This document shows positions 1-8,587 of a stretch of 64,000 nucleotides of DNA, in pieces; the stretch's first letter is position 1; each line of letters opens with the position of its first letter. Made by a program: the position numbers and the translations under genes. Where the stretch lies: positions 186,001-250,000 of the forward strand of contig NZ_REFZ01000004.1 of the NCBI RefSeq assembly GCF_003841465.1, in the 5' to 3' direction. The notes under the pieces were generated by a model. It saw nothing but the letters and a program-made list of their open reading frames with translations, had not been told where the DNA came from and did not search any database. This DNA is from Natrarchaeobius oligotrophus. Lineage in GTDB: Archaea > Halobacteriota > Halobacteria > Halobacteriales > Natrialbaceae.

Positions 1-22
1 CTGTTCATCCATACTATCGCAG

Positions 23-1138
23 TCACACGAGTTCCATCGCCCGTTCGGTCAGCCGGTATCGGTACGCCGGTTGGACGAATACGATTTGCCCGTACTCCTC
101 CGACTTCGTGACTTCGTCAGAGGAGTCGATTGCTTCGACAGCCGTGTTGAGTCGATCCACCGGATCGCCAGATCGAAGGAAGTCCGCGACTCGCTCCGGC
201 TCGATACCGAACTCGGAAGCGAGGATGCTCCGAACCGTTCGACCGGCTCCGTCGGCGATTGCTACAGACGGCCCTGAAGCACGCGTTTGCGGTTCATCTC
301 GTTCCGCAGCGTCCGCCGAAAGCGACGTAACCTGCAGTTCGTCGTCAATATGCGCGATGAGTGCATCCAAATTCGTCTCCGCCTCTTCGGTCACTTGGCC
401 ATTCACGATTTCGTCGAGCCGTTCGCTAATCGCAAAGACGTCCGGCCCAGAGGGTGCCGTCTGATCGAGCACCCCGACATCCACCAGGTGATTCAGCACC
501 GTCTGCGGTTGGTATTCGATATCGACATCGAGCGAGTCCAGCAGCTCAGTTCGTTTGACACTCTCGCCATCCGGACCGATACCGGCGTCGTAGAACGCCC
601 TTGCAACGGTTATCTGATCGTCGATACTGTGCGTGTTTGCCTTTCGTTCACGAATGTACGTCTCTACGCGGCCGAAATCGGTCCGGCCGTTCGTGTCAAT
701 CCGGAGGGTGTCCGTGATCTGTTCCGGAAGCTCCGGACGCGGGGCATCTCGGTGTCGTTGAGCTTTCTCCGAGAGGCGCGTATTATCGTAGAGGGCGCGG
801 GCGACGGGGAGTCCTCGGAGATAATTATACTCGTAGAGGATCTCTACACCGTGTTCAGTCGGACCGTAGAACTGCGATGGAAGATCGCGTGAATCCTCGT
901 TCGGTGGGTGCCGATAACAGTCGATGATGCCGCTGTCAGTGAGCACCTCCAGCTGGTCCCTGATTGCAGCCTTGTTTTTCGGCATCATATACGCCAACTC
1001 ATCGAGTGACGGGAGATGTGCCGGGTGACCAAGGATGTGCTGCAGGATCAAGTGTCGCGTCTCCTGGGAAAGCAACTCATAGATCTGCCGTTGTTCCTCG
1101 AACGGACCGTCACCCTCCACGGCAGGCGCGTCACTCAT
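23..1138 (-). CDS. Winged-helix transcriptional regulator, two-domain
   Basis: A 371-residue cytoplasmic protein read from the ATG at 1138; an in-frame ATG at 1186 would add 16 basic, less typical residues. Residues about 20-105 look like an ArsR/MarR-type winged helix: a helix with SQETRHLILQHIL, a recognition region around MPKNKAAIRDQLEVLTDSGI, and a wing containing FYGPTEHGVEILYEY. A weaker repeat of the same plan follows at about 165-260 (VARAFYDAGIG, then VLNHLVDVGVLDQ), so it may be a duplicated wHTH protein. The ligand and targets are unknown. It is divergent from an unknown accessory-type gene and probably controls that promoter or its own. Regulator identity is fairly sure; specificity is not. 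Confidence 0.7.
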   Translation of the reverse strand: MSDAPAVEGDGPFEEQRQIYELLSQETRHLILQHILGHPAHLPSLDELAYMMPKNKAAIRDQLEVLTDSGIIDCYRHPPNEDSRDLPSQFYGPTEHGVEILYEYNYLRGLPVARALYDNTRLSEKAQRHRDAPRPELPEQITDTLRIDTNGRTDFGRVETYIRERKANTHSIDDQITVARAFYDAGIGPDGESVKRTELLDSLDVDIEYQPQTVLNHLVDVGVLDQTAPSGPDVFAISERLDEIVNGQVTEEAETNLDALIAHIDDELQVTSLSADAAERDEPQTRASGPSVAIADGAGRTVRSILASEFGIEPERVADFLRSGDPVDRLNTAVEAIDSSDEVTKSEEYGQIVFVQPAYRYRLTERAMELV

Positions 1139-1259
1139 AGTCTCACGAGGAAGTAGCCCGGCGACGCGAATAATACTTTGGGTCAACCGATGTGGTCAAA
1201 TAGCGTATTAGGAACATCAATTAGCAACCTATATGGTCACTCCTCGTGAAATTTAGTCT
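1139..1259. promoter_or_regulatory. Divergent promoter region with GGTCA repeats
   Basis: This 121-bp AT-richer spacer serves the regulator (minus) and the unknown gene starting at 1260 (plus). The pentamer GGTCA occurs three times on the plus strand, at 1181, 1194 and 1235, the second and third as TGTGGTCA and TATGGTCA. They could be regulator half-sites, but spacing is uneven (13 and 41 bp) and no palindrome is clear. TATA-like stretches occur near 1170 and 1228. Confidence 0.3.
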
Positions 1260-2018
1260 ATGTCCGATCCCGGTCCCCCTCCGAACGCGGCAGAGATCAT
1301 GGAGAGCGTGGACGACGCACTCCAGGGCCTCGAACTAGAGCCTCACGAAACGTCGGAAATACTGGGATTTGCCAACCGAGAACTCCCGCACCTCCACACT
1401 CCCGAAGAGTCGTATTTCGTTCTCGGCAGCTACCGCGACCCGTACCTTCGACGGCTCCGCATCGTCCAGAACGAACTAGACAAGCGCCTTGGGACGTACG
1501 CGTTTCTGATGGCCGATCTCCCGGAATTAGATATCGACCGGCTCCCCGTCTTTCGCATTCGATTCAACGTACTGGCTACGCACGCCGACACCATCGTCGC
1601 CGTCTACGAACAGGACGCCGGCGGTGAAATCACCGAACTCGGAAAAATCAGCACCACGCCGTACTTCGACAAATCATACGTCCTGCCTCGAGACTACGCG
1701 TGGATGACTAAACGAAATCTTACTACCGAAGCAGCTGTCGTCGCCGCAGCAGCGTCCGTCTACTTCAATGACGACCTCGACGACTCTACTACCGAAGAAG
1801 AACTCGACTCGCTCGTCACAGCAGCCAGCAACAACGACATCACCCTCACGAAAGCAGACGTCATCGAACGACTGGAAGATCGTGAAGACAGCGAACGCGC
1901 ACCCGTTTCGTACAGCTGGGTTCACCTCAACGAATTCCGCATCTTCGAACTCCACGGACAGTGCTTCGCATGGTCCTGTCCGGACGACTTACGTGATATC
2001 GTCGGTGAGGTTCCGTAG
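1260..2018 (+). CDS. Unknown haloarchaeal accessory protein
   Basis: A 252-residue protein of unknown function, without signal peptide or membrane segment. The most distinctive stretch, about residues 45-75, contains YFVLGSYRDPYLRRLRIVQ followed by an alternating hydrophobic region ending in AFLMADLPE. That resembles the first strand and helix of a small Rossmann-like fold, as in nucleoside-deoxyribosyltransferase or TIR-like domains, but this is only an impression. Lower-GC codons such as aaa, act and tac are more frequent here than in the housekeeping genes, which suggests acquired DNA. It is divergent from the winged-helix regulator. A defence or stress role is possible but not shown. Confidence 0.55.
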   Translation: MSDPGPPPNAAEIMESVDDALQGLELEPHETSEILGFANRELPHLHTPEESYFVLGSYRDPYLRRLRIVQNELDKRLGTYAFLMADLPELDIDRLPVFRIRFNVLATHADTIVAVYEQDAGGEITELGKISTTPYFDKSYVLPRDYAWMTKRNLTTEAAVVAAAASVYFNDDLDDSTTEEELDSLVTAASNNDITLTKADVIERLEDREDSERAPVSYSWVHLNEFRIFELHGQCFAWSCPDDLRDIVGEVP

Positions 2019-2113
2019 GCATCGATAGCTCGCCGCTCGTCTCCGGAGACCTCTACTCGATCAACCGGTCAGTATCCTAACGTTCTTTACGATTGGTTGC
2101 GTACCGAACAAAC

Positions 2114-2197
2114 GCGCACGAAAGTGCGCCGAGCCGGAGTTCAGCGGCCAAGCATGACACTCCGGCTCATACACTTGCCCCCGCGTAGCGGGAGCAA
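2114..2197. other. Cluster of three consecutive hairpins
   Basis: The roughly 300 bases between 2018 and 2319 hold no convincing gene but contain three inverted repeats in 84 bp. Hairpin 1 (2114-2129) is GCGCAC/GTGCGC around a GAAA tetraloop, stable if read as plus-strand RNA. Hairpin 2 is GAGCCGGAGT (2131-2140) paired with ACTCCGGCTC (2159-2168), a perfect 10-bp stem with an 18-nt loop. Hairpin 3 (2175-2197) is TTGC-c-CCCGC-gta-GCGGG-a-GCAA. It may be a terminator array, a structured RNA, or the right end of a decayed IS200/IS605 element; in haloarchaea such ends often carry a short GC hairpin like the third. Confidence 0.45.
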
Positions 2198-2318
2198 TCC
2201 ACCATTGACGTTGGCGAAATAAAGACCTGCCGACGTCCCGCCGACCCAGTCGCAACTGTGGCTGGTTCTCACGCTGGGTTGCGTACCGCCGCGTCGGGGC
2301 CGACGAACGGAGACAGAC

Positions 2319-2495
2319 ATGGCCTCGAGAATCACCATCCACTGCGATTGCGGTACCGACCTCCGCGGAGCGACGACCGACGGTCCGGTCACGTGTCCGG
2401 ACTGCGAGTCGACGTTCGCCGCGAGAATCATCGAACTCCCCGACGGCGATGCACCCGGCTATCGCCACGGCACCCGGTCGTGTCGCGGGCCGTGA
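2319..2495 (+). CDS. CPxC-type zinc-finger microprotein (58 aa)
   Basis: A 58-codon ORF with haloarchaeal codon use. It carries two cysteine pairs: C9-D-C11-G near the start and C26-P-D-C29 fifteen residues later, the spacing of a single zinc ribbon. The centre is acidic and the C-terminal tail short and basic (GTRSCRGP). Small CPxCG-type zinc-finger proteins are a recognised abundant class in haloarchaea, and several affect biofilm, motility or stress phenotypes. The exact role here cannot be read from sequence. The cysteine arrangement makes chance unlikely despite the short length. Confidence 0.6.
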   Translation: MASRITIHCDCGTDLRGATTDGPVTCPDCESTFAARIIELPDGDAPGYRHGTRSCRGP

Positions 2496-2721
2496 AGACC
2501 GCGAGCGTACGGCGCTGCCACCGCTGTCCGAGACCGCCGATCCCGAGGCGCTGGCCGCGCTGCTCGAGTCTCGCCCTCGCTCGCGTCGGGTTCGTCCAGC
2601 AGTTCGTTCCGCGAGGTGACCCTCGAGACGCCGTCGCCGACAACCATCGGTCGCGATACTCGACCGTCACCGAACGAGGGGCGGATTGCCCGTCGAATCC
2701 GTCGAATAGGTGGATTCCCGG

Positions 2722-3102
2722 TTACGAGAGCTGTGCGGTCACGTCCGTCGAGGAGACCATGCCGACGTACTCGTCGTCGTTGTTGGTCACCGGGAGGTGT
2801 TTGATCCCGAAGGTGGTCAGCATCGCGGCGACCTCCTCTAAGTAGATGTCCGGCGGGACGGTCTCGACCGACTCGGTCATCACGTCGGTCACCGGCACGT
2901 CGCCGGCGTTGCGTCCGTCGGCGGCGACCGTGAGGACGTCCGTGCTGGTGACGATCGACGGCGGATCGGTGGTCACGACAAGCGCGCTGATCTCCTCGTC
3001 TCGCATCCGCTTTGCCGCGTCTTGCACCGTCGCGTTCTTCGAAATGGTTTCGAGCGGGCTCGACATCACTTCGCCAACTTGCACTCTGGCATCCGTATTC
3101 AT
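2722..3102 (-). CDS. Two-CBS-domain protein
   Basis: A 126-residue soluble protein made almost entirely of a CBS pair. The first CBS motif (about 8-60) begins VGEVMSSPLETISKNATVQ and includes ISALVV and IVTSTDVL. The second (about 72-125) begins VTDVMTESVETVPPD and includes GIKHLPVTNN and VGMVSSTDV. Bateman modules bind adenosine nucleotides or SAM and usually act as energy or ligand sensors for a partner. No partner domain is fused and no obvious partner is adjacent. The family is clear; the regulated target is unknown. Confidence 0.85.
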   Translation of the reverse strand: MNTDARVQVGEVMSSPLETISKNATVQDAAKRMRDEEISALVVTTDPPSIVTSTDVLTVAADGRNAGDVPVTDVMTESVETVPPDIYLEEVAAMLTTFGIKHLPVTNNDDEYVGMVSSTDVTAQLS

Positions 3103-3219
3103 AGGACACGATAGGGGAAGGTCCAGTATGGAAGTTTCCCTGTCGGGGCGGCGGACTGAGCGGCCGCTCGAGCACGTCGAACCGAATCACTTTCCCCACC
3201 CCGGTGCCACCGCGACACT

Positions 3220-4200
3220 ATGACACACGAGATCGTCGTTATCCCAGGCGATGGCATCGGACAGGAAGTTACGCCCGCGGCCGTCCGCGTCCTCGAGTTC
3301 CTCGACCTCGCGTTCGAGTTCCACGAGGCCGACGCTGGCGACCACGTCCTGGCGGAGACGGGCGAGGCCCTGCCCGAGGAGACGTACGAACTCGCGGCGT
3401 CGACGGACGCAACCCTGTTCGGGGCGGCCGGGGAGACGGCGGCGGACGTCATTCTGCCGCTTCGGACGGCGGTCGACTCGTTCGTCAACGTCCGGCCCGC
3501 GACGGCGTATCCGGGCGTCGACGCGCTTCGACCCGAGACCGACCTGGTCTTTCTCCGCGAGAACACCGAGGGCGTCTACTCCGGACACGAAGATCGACTG
3601 AGCGACGACCTCTCGACGCTGACGCGCGTGGTCACGTCCTCGGCCTCCGAACGGCTGGCCGAGTTCGCCTGCGAGTTCGTCGAAGACGGCGGTTACGACG
3701 GCTTTCACGTCGCCCACAAGGCGAACGTGATGCGCGAGACCGACGGCCGCTTTCGCGATTCGGTCGTCTCGGTCGCCGAGGAACGCGGCGTCGAGACCGA
3801 GGAAGTGTTGATGGACGCGTTCGCGACGCACGTCTGTCTCGATCCCACCCAGTTCGACGTCGTCGTCTGTCCGAACCTCGCGGGCGACGTCCTCTCGGAT
3901 CTGGCGGCCGGGCTCGTCGGCGGGCTCGGCATGCTCCCCAGCGCCAACATCGGCCCCGACCGGGGACTGTTCGAACCCGTCCACGGCTCCGCGCCCGACA
4001 TCGCGGGCGAGGGCGTCGCCAACCCCGCGGCGACGATCGTCTCCGCCGCGATGATGCTCGAGTATCTGGGTCACGACGACGAGGGCCAGCGCATCCGGGA
4101 CGCCGTCGAAGCGGTCCTCGAGGACGGTCCGCGGACGCCGGATCTCGGCGGCGACGCCTCGACCGAAGACGTGACGGACGCCGTCATCGAGCGGCTGTAA
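3220..4200 (+). CDS. leuB: 3-isopropylmalate dehydrogenase
   Basis: This 326-residue enzyme belongs to the beta-decarboxylating dehydrogenases (IPMDH/ICDH family). It would oxidise and decarboxylate 3-isopropylmalate with NAD in leucine synthesis. Landmarks are [12 protein letters not shown] at 6-17, the substrate loop with [15 protein letters not shown], the REN-TEG-Y motif of the family, the metal-binding segment [16 protein letters not shown] and HGSAPDIAG before the nucleotide site. The length is on the short side, as in archaeal LeuB proteins. Isocitrate or homoisocitrate dehydrogenase activity cannot be excluded by sequence alone, but the Leu-type substrate loop favours leuB. No other leu gene is adjacent. 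Confidence 0.85.
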   Translation: MTHEIVVIPGDGIGQEVTPAAVRVLEFLDLAFEFHEADAGDHVLAETGEALPEETYELAASTDATLFGAAGETAADVILPLRTAVDSFVNVRPATAYPGVDALRPETDLVFLRENTEGVYSGHEDRLSDDLSTLTRVVTSSASERLAEFACEFVEDGGYDGFHVAHKANVMRETDGRFRDSVVSVAEERGVETEEVLMDAFATHVCLDPTQFDVVVCPNLAGDVLSDLAAGLVGGLGMLPSANIGPDRGLFEPVHGSAPDIAGEGVANPAATIVSAAMMLEYLGHDDEGQRIRDAVEAVLEDGPRTPDLGGDASTEDVTDAVIERL

Positions 4201-4275
4201 GACGTCACTACCGGAACGTTCCCTTCTCCCGCGTTCGAAGCGCTCGTCGCCCGCCGCTTCGATCCCGTCTCACAA

Positions 4276-4306
4276 ACCGTTACAGCAGACCGTTACAGCA
4301 GACCGT
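4276..4306. repeat. Tandem 13-bp repeat between convergent genes
   Basis: The unit ACCGTTACAGCAG occurs twice head to tail (4276-4288, 4289-4301) and a third copy begins (ACCGT at 4302). It sits in the short gap between the convergent leuB and diphthine synthase ends. No function is evident; slippage-generated repeats are common in such gaps. Confidence 0.6.
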
Positions 4307-4307
4307 A

Positions 4308-5096
4308 TCAGGCGACCTCGAGCGCCTCACGATCCGCGCCGGCGAGTTCGACCAGCGCGTCGGCCTCGAGGGGGTGACACTCCCCGGGAATCACGAGCAG
4401 GTGCAGCGGGTCGCCGAACTCGCGCTCCGCGAGATCGGCCATCGTCCCCGCCTCGACGAGCGGAGCGGGGCTGCCCGCGCGAGCGACAGCGACTCCCACG
4501 AGATCGGGGTACGCGTCGGCGAGTAGGTCGGCGCCGATGTCGGCGGTCATGTACTCGTCCTCCTCGACGCGCTCGTGTCCAACCTTGATGTCGAGGTAGA
4601 CGACCGTGTGGAGGCCGTCCGCGCGATTGTCGTCGATCGTGTCGGTTACGCTCGCCGGGAGCCCGTCGGCACCGTGGGCGTACGGAAACGGCAGCGTCGT
4701 GGCCTTCCCGAAGCGGTAGTTCTGCAGGCCGGTGAGCGCGCTGGTCGCCGTCTGGGCCGTGACGCCGTGGATCACGCGCGTCTCGAGCCCCCGGTCGCGT
4801 GCGCGGAGCCTGAGGTCGACGTGCGTCGTCGAGATCATCGTGTCGCCGGCGGTCAGGAAGGCGACGTCCTCGGTTTCTGCCGCCTCGAGGATGTCGTCCG
4901 GGCGTTGCTCGACGCCGGCCCGATCGCGCACGTCGATTTCGACGTCGTGGTAAGACTCGAGGTCCGCGACGGTCGTCCCGATCAGTTCGCTGGTGTAGAA
5001 TTCGGCGTAGACGCGGTCGGCACTCCGGAGGGCGTCTCGTCCCTCGACGGTGATCGACCGTTCGTCGTACAGACCGAGACCGATGAACGTGAGCAT
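4308..5096 (-). CDS. dph5: Diphthine synthase
   Basis: A 262-residue SAM-dependent tetrapyrrole-methylase-fold protein. It methylates the modified histidine of elongation factor 2 during diphthamide synthesis, an archaeal/eukaryal pathway. The ATG at 5096 is chosen because the family starts with MLTFIGLGLYDERSITVEG; an upstream in-frame ATG at 5204 adds a basic non-conserved tail. Other family landmarks are FLTAGDTMISTTHVDL, the nucleotide-binding region GVTAQTATSALTGLQNYRFGK at about 94-114, and a C-terminal acidic segment. It converges on leuB. Confidence 0.9.
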   Translation of the reverse strand: MLTFIGLGLYDERSITVEGRDALRSADRVYAEFYTSELIGTTVADLESYHDVEIDVRDRAGVEQRPDDILEAAETEDVAFLTAGDTMISTTHVDLRLRARDRGLETRVIHGVTAQTATSALTGLQNYRFGKATTLPFPYAHGADGLPASVTDTIDDNRADGLHTVVYLDIKVGHERVEEDEYMTADIGADLLADAYPDLVGVAVARAGSPAPLVEAGTMADLAEREFGDPLHLLVIPGECHPLEADALVELAGADREALEVA

Positions 5097-5237
5097 ACTC
5101 GCCGTAGTCGGTAACGAGATTATAAGATTGCGTGTCGTCACCGCCGTGTGCGATCGGCCGTGAGGACTCCGTTCCGTCGCCCTGCGCGGTCGCTCGGTTC
5201 CCACGGGAGACGTCGGTGTCAGCTACTGACTACGGAG

Positions 5238-5255
5238 GATTAGACGAGCCTAATC
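5238..5255. promoter_or_regulatory. DtxR/MntR-like palindromic operator
   Basis: The sequence GATTAGACGAGCCTAATC is an 18-bp near-perfect palindrome with one mismatched pair, 51 bp upstream of the metal-binding lipoprotein gene. TTAG...CTAA arms are characteristic of boxes bound by DtxR-family metal repressors, including archaeal members. This suggests metal-dependent repression of the importer; the repressor is not in this window. Confidence 0.5.
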
Positions 5256-5305
5256 GAATTTGTTGCATAGTAAGCTATTTCATTTAGGGCGGACAATACC
5301 GAGTC

Positions 5306-6319
5306 ATGGTAGACGATACGGTCGACGCGGAACGGTACCGGATCACGAGACGGAACGCGCTGGTCGGCGCGAGCGGACTCGCCGCTGGTGTCGCTGGCTG
5401 TCTCGGTGACGATCCACAGGACGACGCCGGCGAGCCGGAGGACGAATCCGACGACGGGGCTGGAACCGCTACCGACGACACCGGTAACGGAGCCGGCGAT
5501 ACCCAGTACACCGTCTCGACCGGCTTTCTGGCGCTGTGGGACCTGACGCGCAACGTCGCCGGTGATCGAATGGAGGTGGTCGACCTCGTTCCGATCGGCC
5601 AACACGGCCACGAGTTCGATCCCGGCCCGGGCGTCGTCTCCGACATCGAGGGCTCCGACGTCTTCATCTATCTCCGCGAGTTCGCCAGCTGGCAGGACGA
5701 CGCCGCGTCGGAACTCGAGTCCGACGACGACGTGCACGTGATCGAGGCGGCCGAGGGAATCGAGTTCTTCGACAGCCCGGCTGAAGACGACGACGAGCAC
5801 GTCTGGATGGATCCTCTCGAGTACCAGACGATGGTCGACAACGTCGCGGACGAGCTCGCGGCGTTCGATCCGGACCACGCCGACGAGTACGAGGCGAACG
5901 CCGCCGCGTTCAACGAGGAGCTACAGGCGGTTCACGAAGAGTTCGAAGACATCGTCGACCGCGCAACCGTCGATCAGTTGATCGTCGGAACCCACGATTC
6001 GTTCCAGTGGTGGCACCGACGGTACGACATCGACATCTACTCGCCCGTCGGCACGTCCCCCGACGACGAGGCGTCGGCTCGAGACGTCGAAGAGATCGAG
6101 AACGTCATGGACGAGTACGACCTCGAACACGTCCTCTACGACGTCGGGGAACCCGACAATCTGGCCGAATCGATCGCGGCCGAAACCGGCGCCGACGTGC
6201 TTCCGATCTCGCCCGTCGAGACCCAGCTTCCGGAGTACCACGAACAGGACTGGGGATACGTCGACCACTACCGCGAGGTGAACTTCCCGACGCTCGAGGA
6301 GGCGCTCCAAACGCAGTGA
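5306..6319 (+). CDS. znuA: Metal ABC transporter substrate-binding lipoprotein (ZnuA-like)
   Basis: A 337-residue TroA/ZnuA-family binding protein. The N-terminus has a twin-arginine motif (ITRRNALVG, Arg15-Arg16) and a lipobox VAGC with Cys32. It is therefore predicted to be Tat-exported, lipid-anchored and to act outside the membrane. An Asp/Glu-rich linker follows. Ligand positions of the fold are visible: His in GQHGHEFDPG, His in EHVWMDPLEY, His in GTHDSFQWWHRRYDI and an acidic residue in YDVGEPDN. A His rather than Glu at the third position favours zinc over manganese. It is the first gene of a three-gene importer operon. Confidence 0.85.
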   Translation: MVDDTVDAERYRITRRNALVGASGLAAGVAGCLGDDPQDDAGEPEDESDDGAGTATDDTGNGAGDTQYTVSTGFLALWDLTRNVAGDRMEVVDLVPIGQHGHEFDPGPGVVSDIEGSDVFIYLREFASWQDDAASELESDDDVHVIEAAEGIEFFDSPAEDDDEHVWMDPLEYQTMVDNVADELAAFDPDHADEYEANAAAFNEELQAVHEEFEDIVDRATVDQLIVGTHDSFQWWHRRYDIDIYSPVGTSPDDEASARDVEEIENVMDEYDLEHVLYDVGEPDNLAESIAAETGADVLPISPVETQLPEYHEQDWGYVDHYREVNFPTLEEALQTQ

Positions 6320-6387
6320 TTTAGCCGGCACAAATACCGAGTATAGCCTACACAAAAATTGAATTACGATTCACCATACTGATAATT

Positions 6388-7140
6388 ATGACTACTGCAA
6401 TCGCCCTCGAGGACGTGAGTTTCGCCTACGACCATCGACCCGTCGTGAGAGACGTCACACTCTCGGTCGACGAAGGGGAGTTTCTCGGGTTGATCGGTCC
6501 GAACGGTTCGGGAAAGACGACGCTGTTGAAGATCATGCTCGGTCTGCGAGCACCCGATACCGGATCGGTCGAACTCTTCGGTACGCCGGCTTCGGCGTTC
6601 GCGGACGGCGCCCGTCTCGGCTACGTCTCACAGCAGTCTTCGGAAGCCGACTCGATGATGCCCGTCACGGTTCGCGAAGTGGTCGAGATGGGCCGGTATC
6701 CCCATGCGGGGTTGCGCAGGTTGACCGGCGACGACCACCGGATCGTCGACGACTCGCTCGCGCGAGTCGAGATGGATCACCTCGCCGGCCGGCGGATCAG
6801 TCAACTCTCCGGCGGACAGAAACAGCGGGCGTACATCGCGCGGGCGCTCGCCTCCGAAGCCGATCTGCTCGCGCTCGACGAACCGACCGTGGGCGTCGAC
6901 GCAGACTCCGTCGACCGGTTCTACGACCTGCTCGACGAACTCAACGACAACGGGATCACGATCGTCCTGATCGAACACGACATCGGCGTCGTCGCCGAGT
7001 ACGCCGAGACGATGGCCTGTCTCGACTGCGAACTGTACGAACACTGCGAGACCGAACAGTTCCTCGAAAGCGGTGTGTTAGAGCGCGTCTACAGTTCGGC
7101 GCGGGTCGCCAGTTCGTGGGCACCCGCCGCGGGTGATTGA
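6388..7140 (+). CDS. znuC: Metal ABC transporter ATP-binding protein (ZnuC-like)
   Basis: A 250-residue ABC ATPase that powers the metal importer from the cytoplasmic face. Walker A is GPNGSGKT at residues 37-44, the signature is LSGGQKQR near 138, Walker B is LLALDEPT, and the H-loop is IEHDIG. The C-terminus has a small Cys cluster (CLDCELYEHC) often seen in ZnuC/MntB relatives. A 68-bp AT-rich gap separates it from the lipoprotein gene, and the permease gene follows after 2 bp, so the three are probably one operon. Confidence 0.85.
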   Translation: MTTAIALEDVSFAYDHRPVVRDVTLSVDEGEFLGLIGPNGSGKTTLLKIMLGLRAPDTGSVELFGTPASAFADGARLGYVSQQSSEADSMMPVTVREVVEMGRYPHAGLRRLTGDDHRIVDDSLARVEMDHLAGRRISQLSGGQKQRAYIARALASEADLLALDEPTVGVDADSVDRFYDLLDELNDNGITIVLIEHDIGVVAEYAETMACLDCELYEHCETEQFLESGVLERVYSSARVASSWAPAAGD

Positions 7141-7142
7141 CG

Positions 7143-8126
7143 ATGGTCGCCGAGTGCGTCGTCCGTCGTCTCACCGCCCGGGAGGAGTACGCGGTCCTTG
7201 GAAGCCTCGTCGTGATGATGACCGTCTCCGCCGCGTTCATCCTCACGGTGTTTCCAGCCCTCTACGACGCCTTCTGGGGAAGCGCGTGTACCGCCGCCGA
7301 CACCTGGCTCGTCTGTAGCGGCTTTCTCCAGCGTGGGTTCACCGCGGGCATTCTGATCGGAATCACCGCTCCAGTCGTCGGCGCGTATCTCGTCAACCGA
7401 CAGATGGCGTTGATCGGCGAGGCGCTCGCGCACACGGCGTTCGGCGGCGTCGCGATCGGACTGTTCGTCGGTGCGGCCGCTCCCCGGTTCGACTATCCGC
7501 TGGCGTTCGCCCTGGTCGTCGCGACGATCGCCGCGCTCGCGATGCAGTACGTCGCCGTCAGGACCGACGGCTACGCTGACATCCCGATTGCGATCATGCT
7601 CACCGGCGGCTTCGCGCTCGGAATCGCCGTCATCTCCTACGGCGTGACGTTTCACGCGACGGTCGAGAGCTACCTGTTCGGAGACATCCTGTTTGTTCCG
7701 TTCGAGAACGTCCAGTTGATGGTTGCGTTGACGCTCGTCGTCGTCGGCACGATCGCGCTCACGCACAAGCAGTTGTTGTTCATCACGTTCGATCGCGAGG
7801 CTGCACGTCTCGCACGAATCAACGTCGCGTTCTACGACACGCTGTTGATCGTCCTGACCGCGCTGGTCGTCGTCGCCGCGATGCAGATCCTCGGCGCGAT
7901 TCTCGTCGCCGGGATGCTCGTTATCCCGGTCGCGGCCGCGATGTTGCTCACCGACAGCTTCGATCGCGGTCTCCTCCTCTCGGTACTGCTCGGACAGGCG
8001 GCCGTCTTCGGCGGTATCTTCCTCTCGTACTCGTGGGACATCGCGACCGGTGCGATGATCATACTCGTCGCGATCGCCCTCTACGTACTGGCTCTCCTCC
8101 TCTCTGCCCTGTTACCGGGCAGGTGA
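7143..8126 (+). CDS. znuB: Metal ABC transporter permease (ZnuB-like)
   Basis: A 327-residue integral membrane protein with about eight or nine hydrophobic segments. It belongs to the ABC-3 permease family that forms the channel for zinc, manganese or iron. Family landmarks include AYLVNRQMALIGEALAHTAF near the N-terminus, which contacts the ATPase, and GAILVAGMLVIPVAAA in the second half. The ATG at 7143 follows the ATPase stop by two bases; a TTG at 7137 overlaps that stop and is less likely. Metal specificity is inferred from the binding protein. Confidence 0.85.
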   Translation: MVAECVVRRLTAREEYAVLGSLVVMMTVSAAFILTVFPALYDAFWGSACTAADTWLVCSGFLQRGFTAGILIGITAPVVGAYLVNRQMALIGEALAHTAFGGVAIGLFVGAAAPRFDYPLAFALVVATIAALAMQYVAVRTDGYADIPIAIMLTGGFALGIAVISYGVTFHATVESYLFGDILFVPFENVQLMVALTLVVVGTIALTHKQLLFITFDREAARLARINVAFYDTLLIVLTALVVVAAMQILGAILVAGMLVIPVAAAMLLTDSFDRGLLLSVLLGQAAVFGGIFLSYSWDIATGAMIILVAIALYVLALLLSALLPGR

Positions 8127-8587
8127 CGGTTTGATCCGCTGTTCCCCGACGCTCCGTTCGATCAGCCAACCCCTTCATCGCGCTCGAGGACTGTCTGCGG
8201 TCGGTGAAACGCTCGAAAACACCAATTATTACCTTAGTCTAAACTCCATTTTAGATTAGCCAATTTTAAATATCGGTGCGTTGTAGCACCGACTGCGTCC
8301 CGGAGCGACCGGGGCGTGGAATCGGTTCGTGTTCCGGGCCTCCTTCGGAACGCTGCAATCCCAGGTGAGTTCCTGTCGGACGGAACGGGAGCGTTCGTGG
8401 TCAGTCTACGCTCTCGTAACATCCCGGATGACTGCGAGAGCCGAATCGGCATGTGAGAGAGCTCCGCTCTCACCTTCTTGCGTCGCGCACCGACCGCGAC
8501 TAGCTCGAGTCACTGCGAGCACGCGCGCTCTGGAATCTCACCCTCGTTCGATGATCGTGCCACAACGTTCGTCGGAAGGACGAGGCG
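8127..8587. other. Intergenic region with inverted repeats, no clear gene
   Basis: No convincing gene is seen. An AT-rich stretch at 8222-8272 contains the inverted repeat TCTAAA-N6-TTTAGA (8238-8255), which could be promoter or operator DNA. Two hairpins follow: CGGTGC/GCACCG around a 6-nt loop (8274-8291) and GTGAGAG/CTCTCAC around a 7-nt loop (8454-8474). An open frame between them on the plus strand has no start codon and ends in TGA near 8457, so it may be a decayed gene fragment. A 79-codon minus-strand ORF (8234-8473) lacks haloarchaeal acidic composition. Confidence 0.4.

Noticed and set aside
8234-8473. 79-codon minus-strand ORF as a gene
   Set aside because: Low acidic content, no conserved pattern, and overlap with hairpins.
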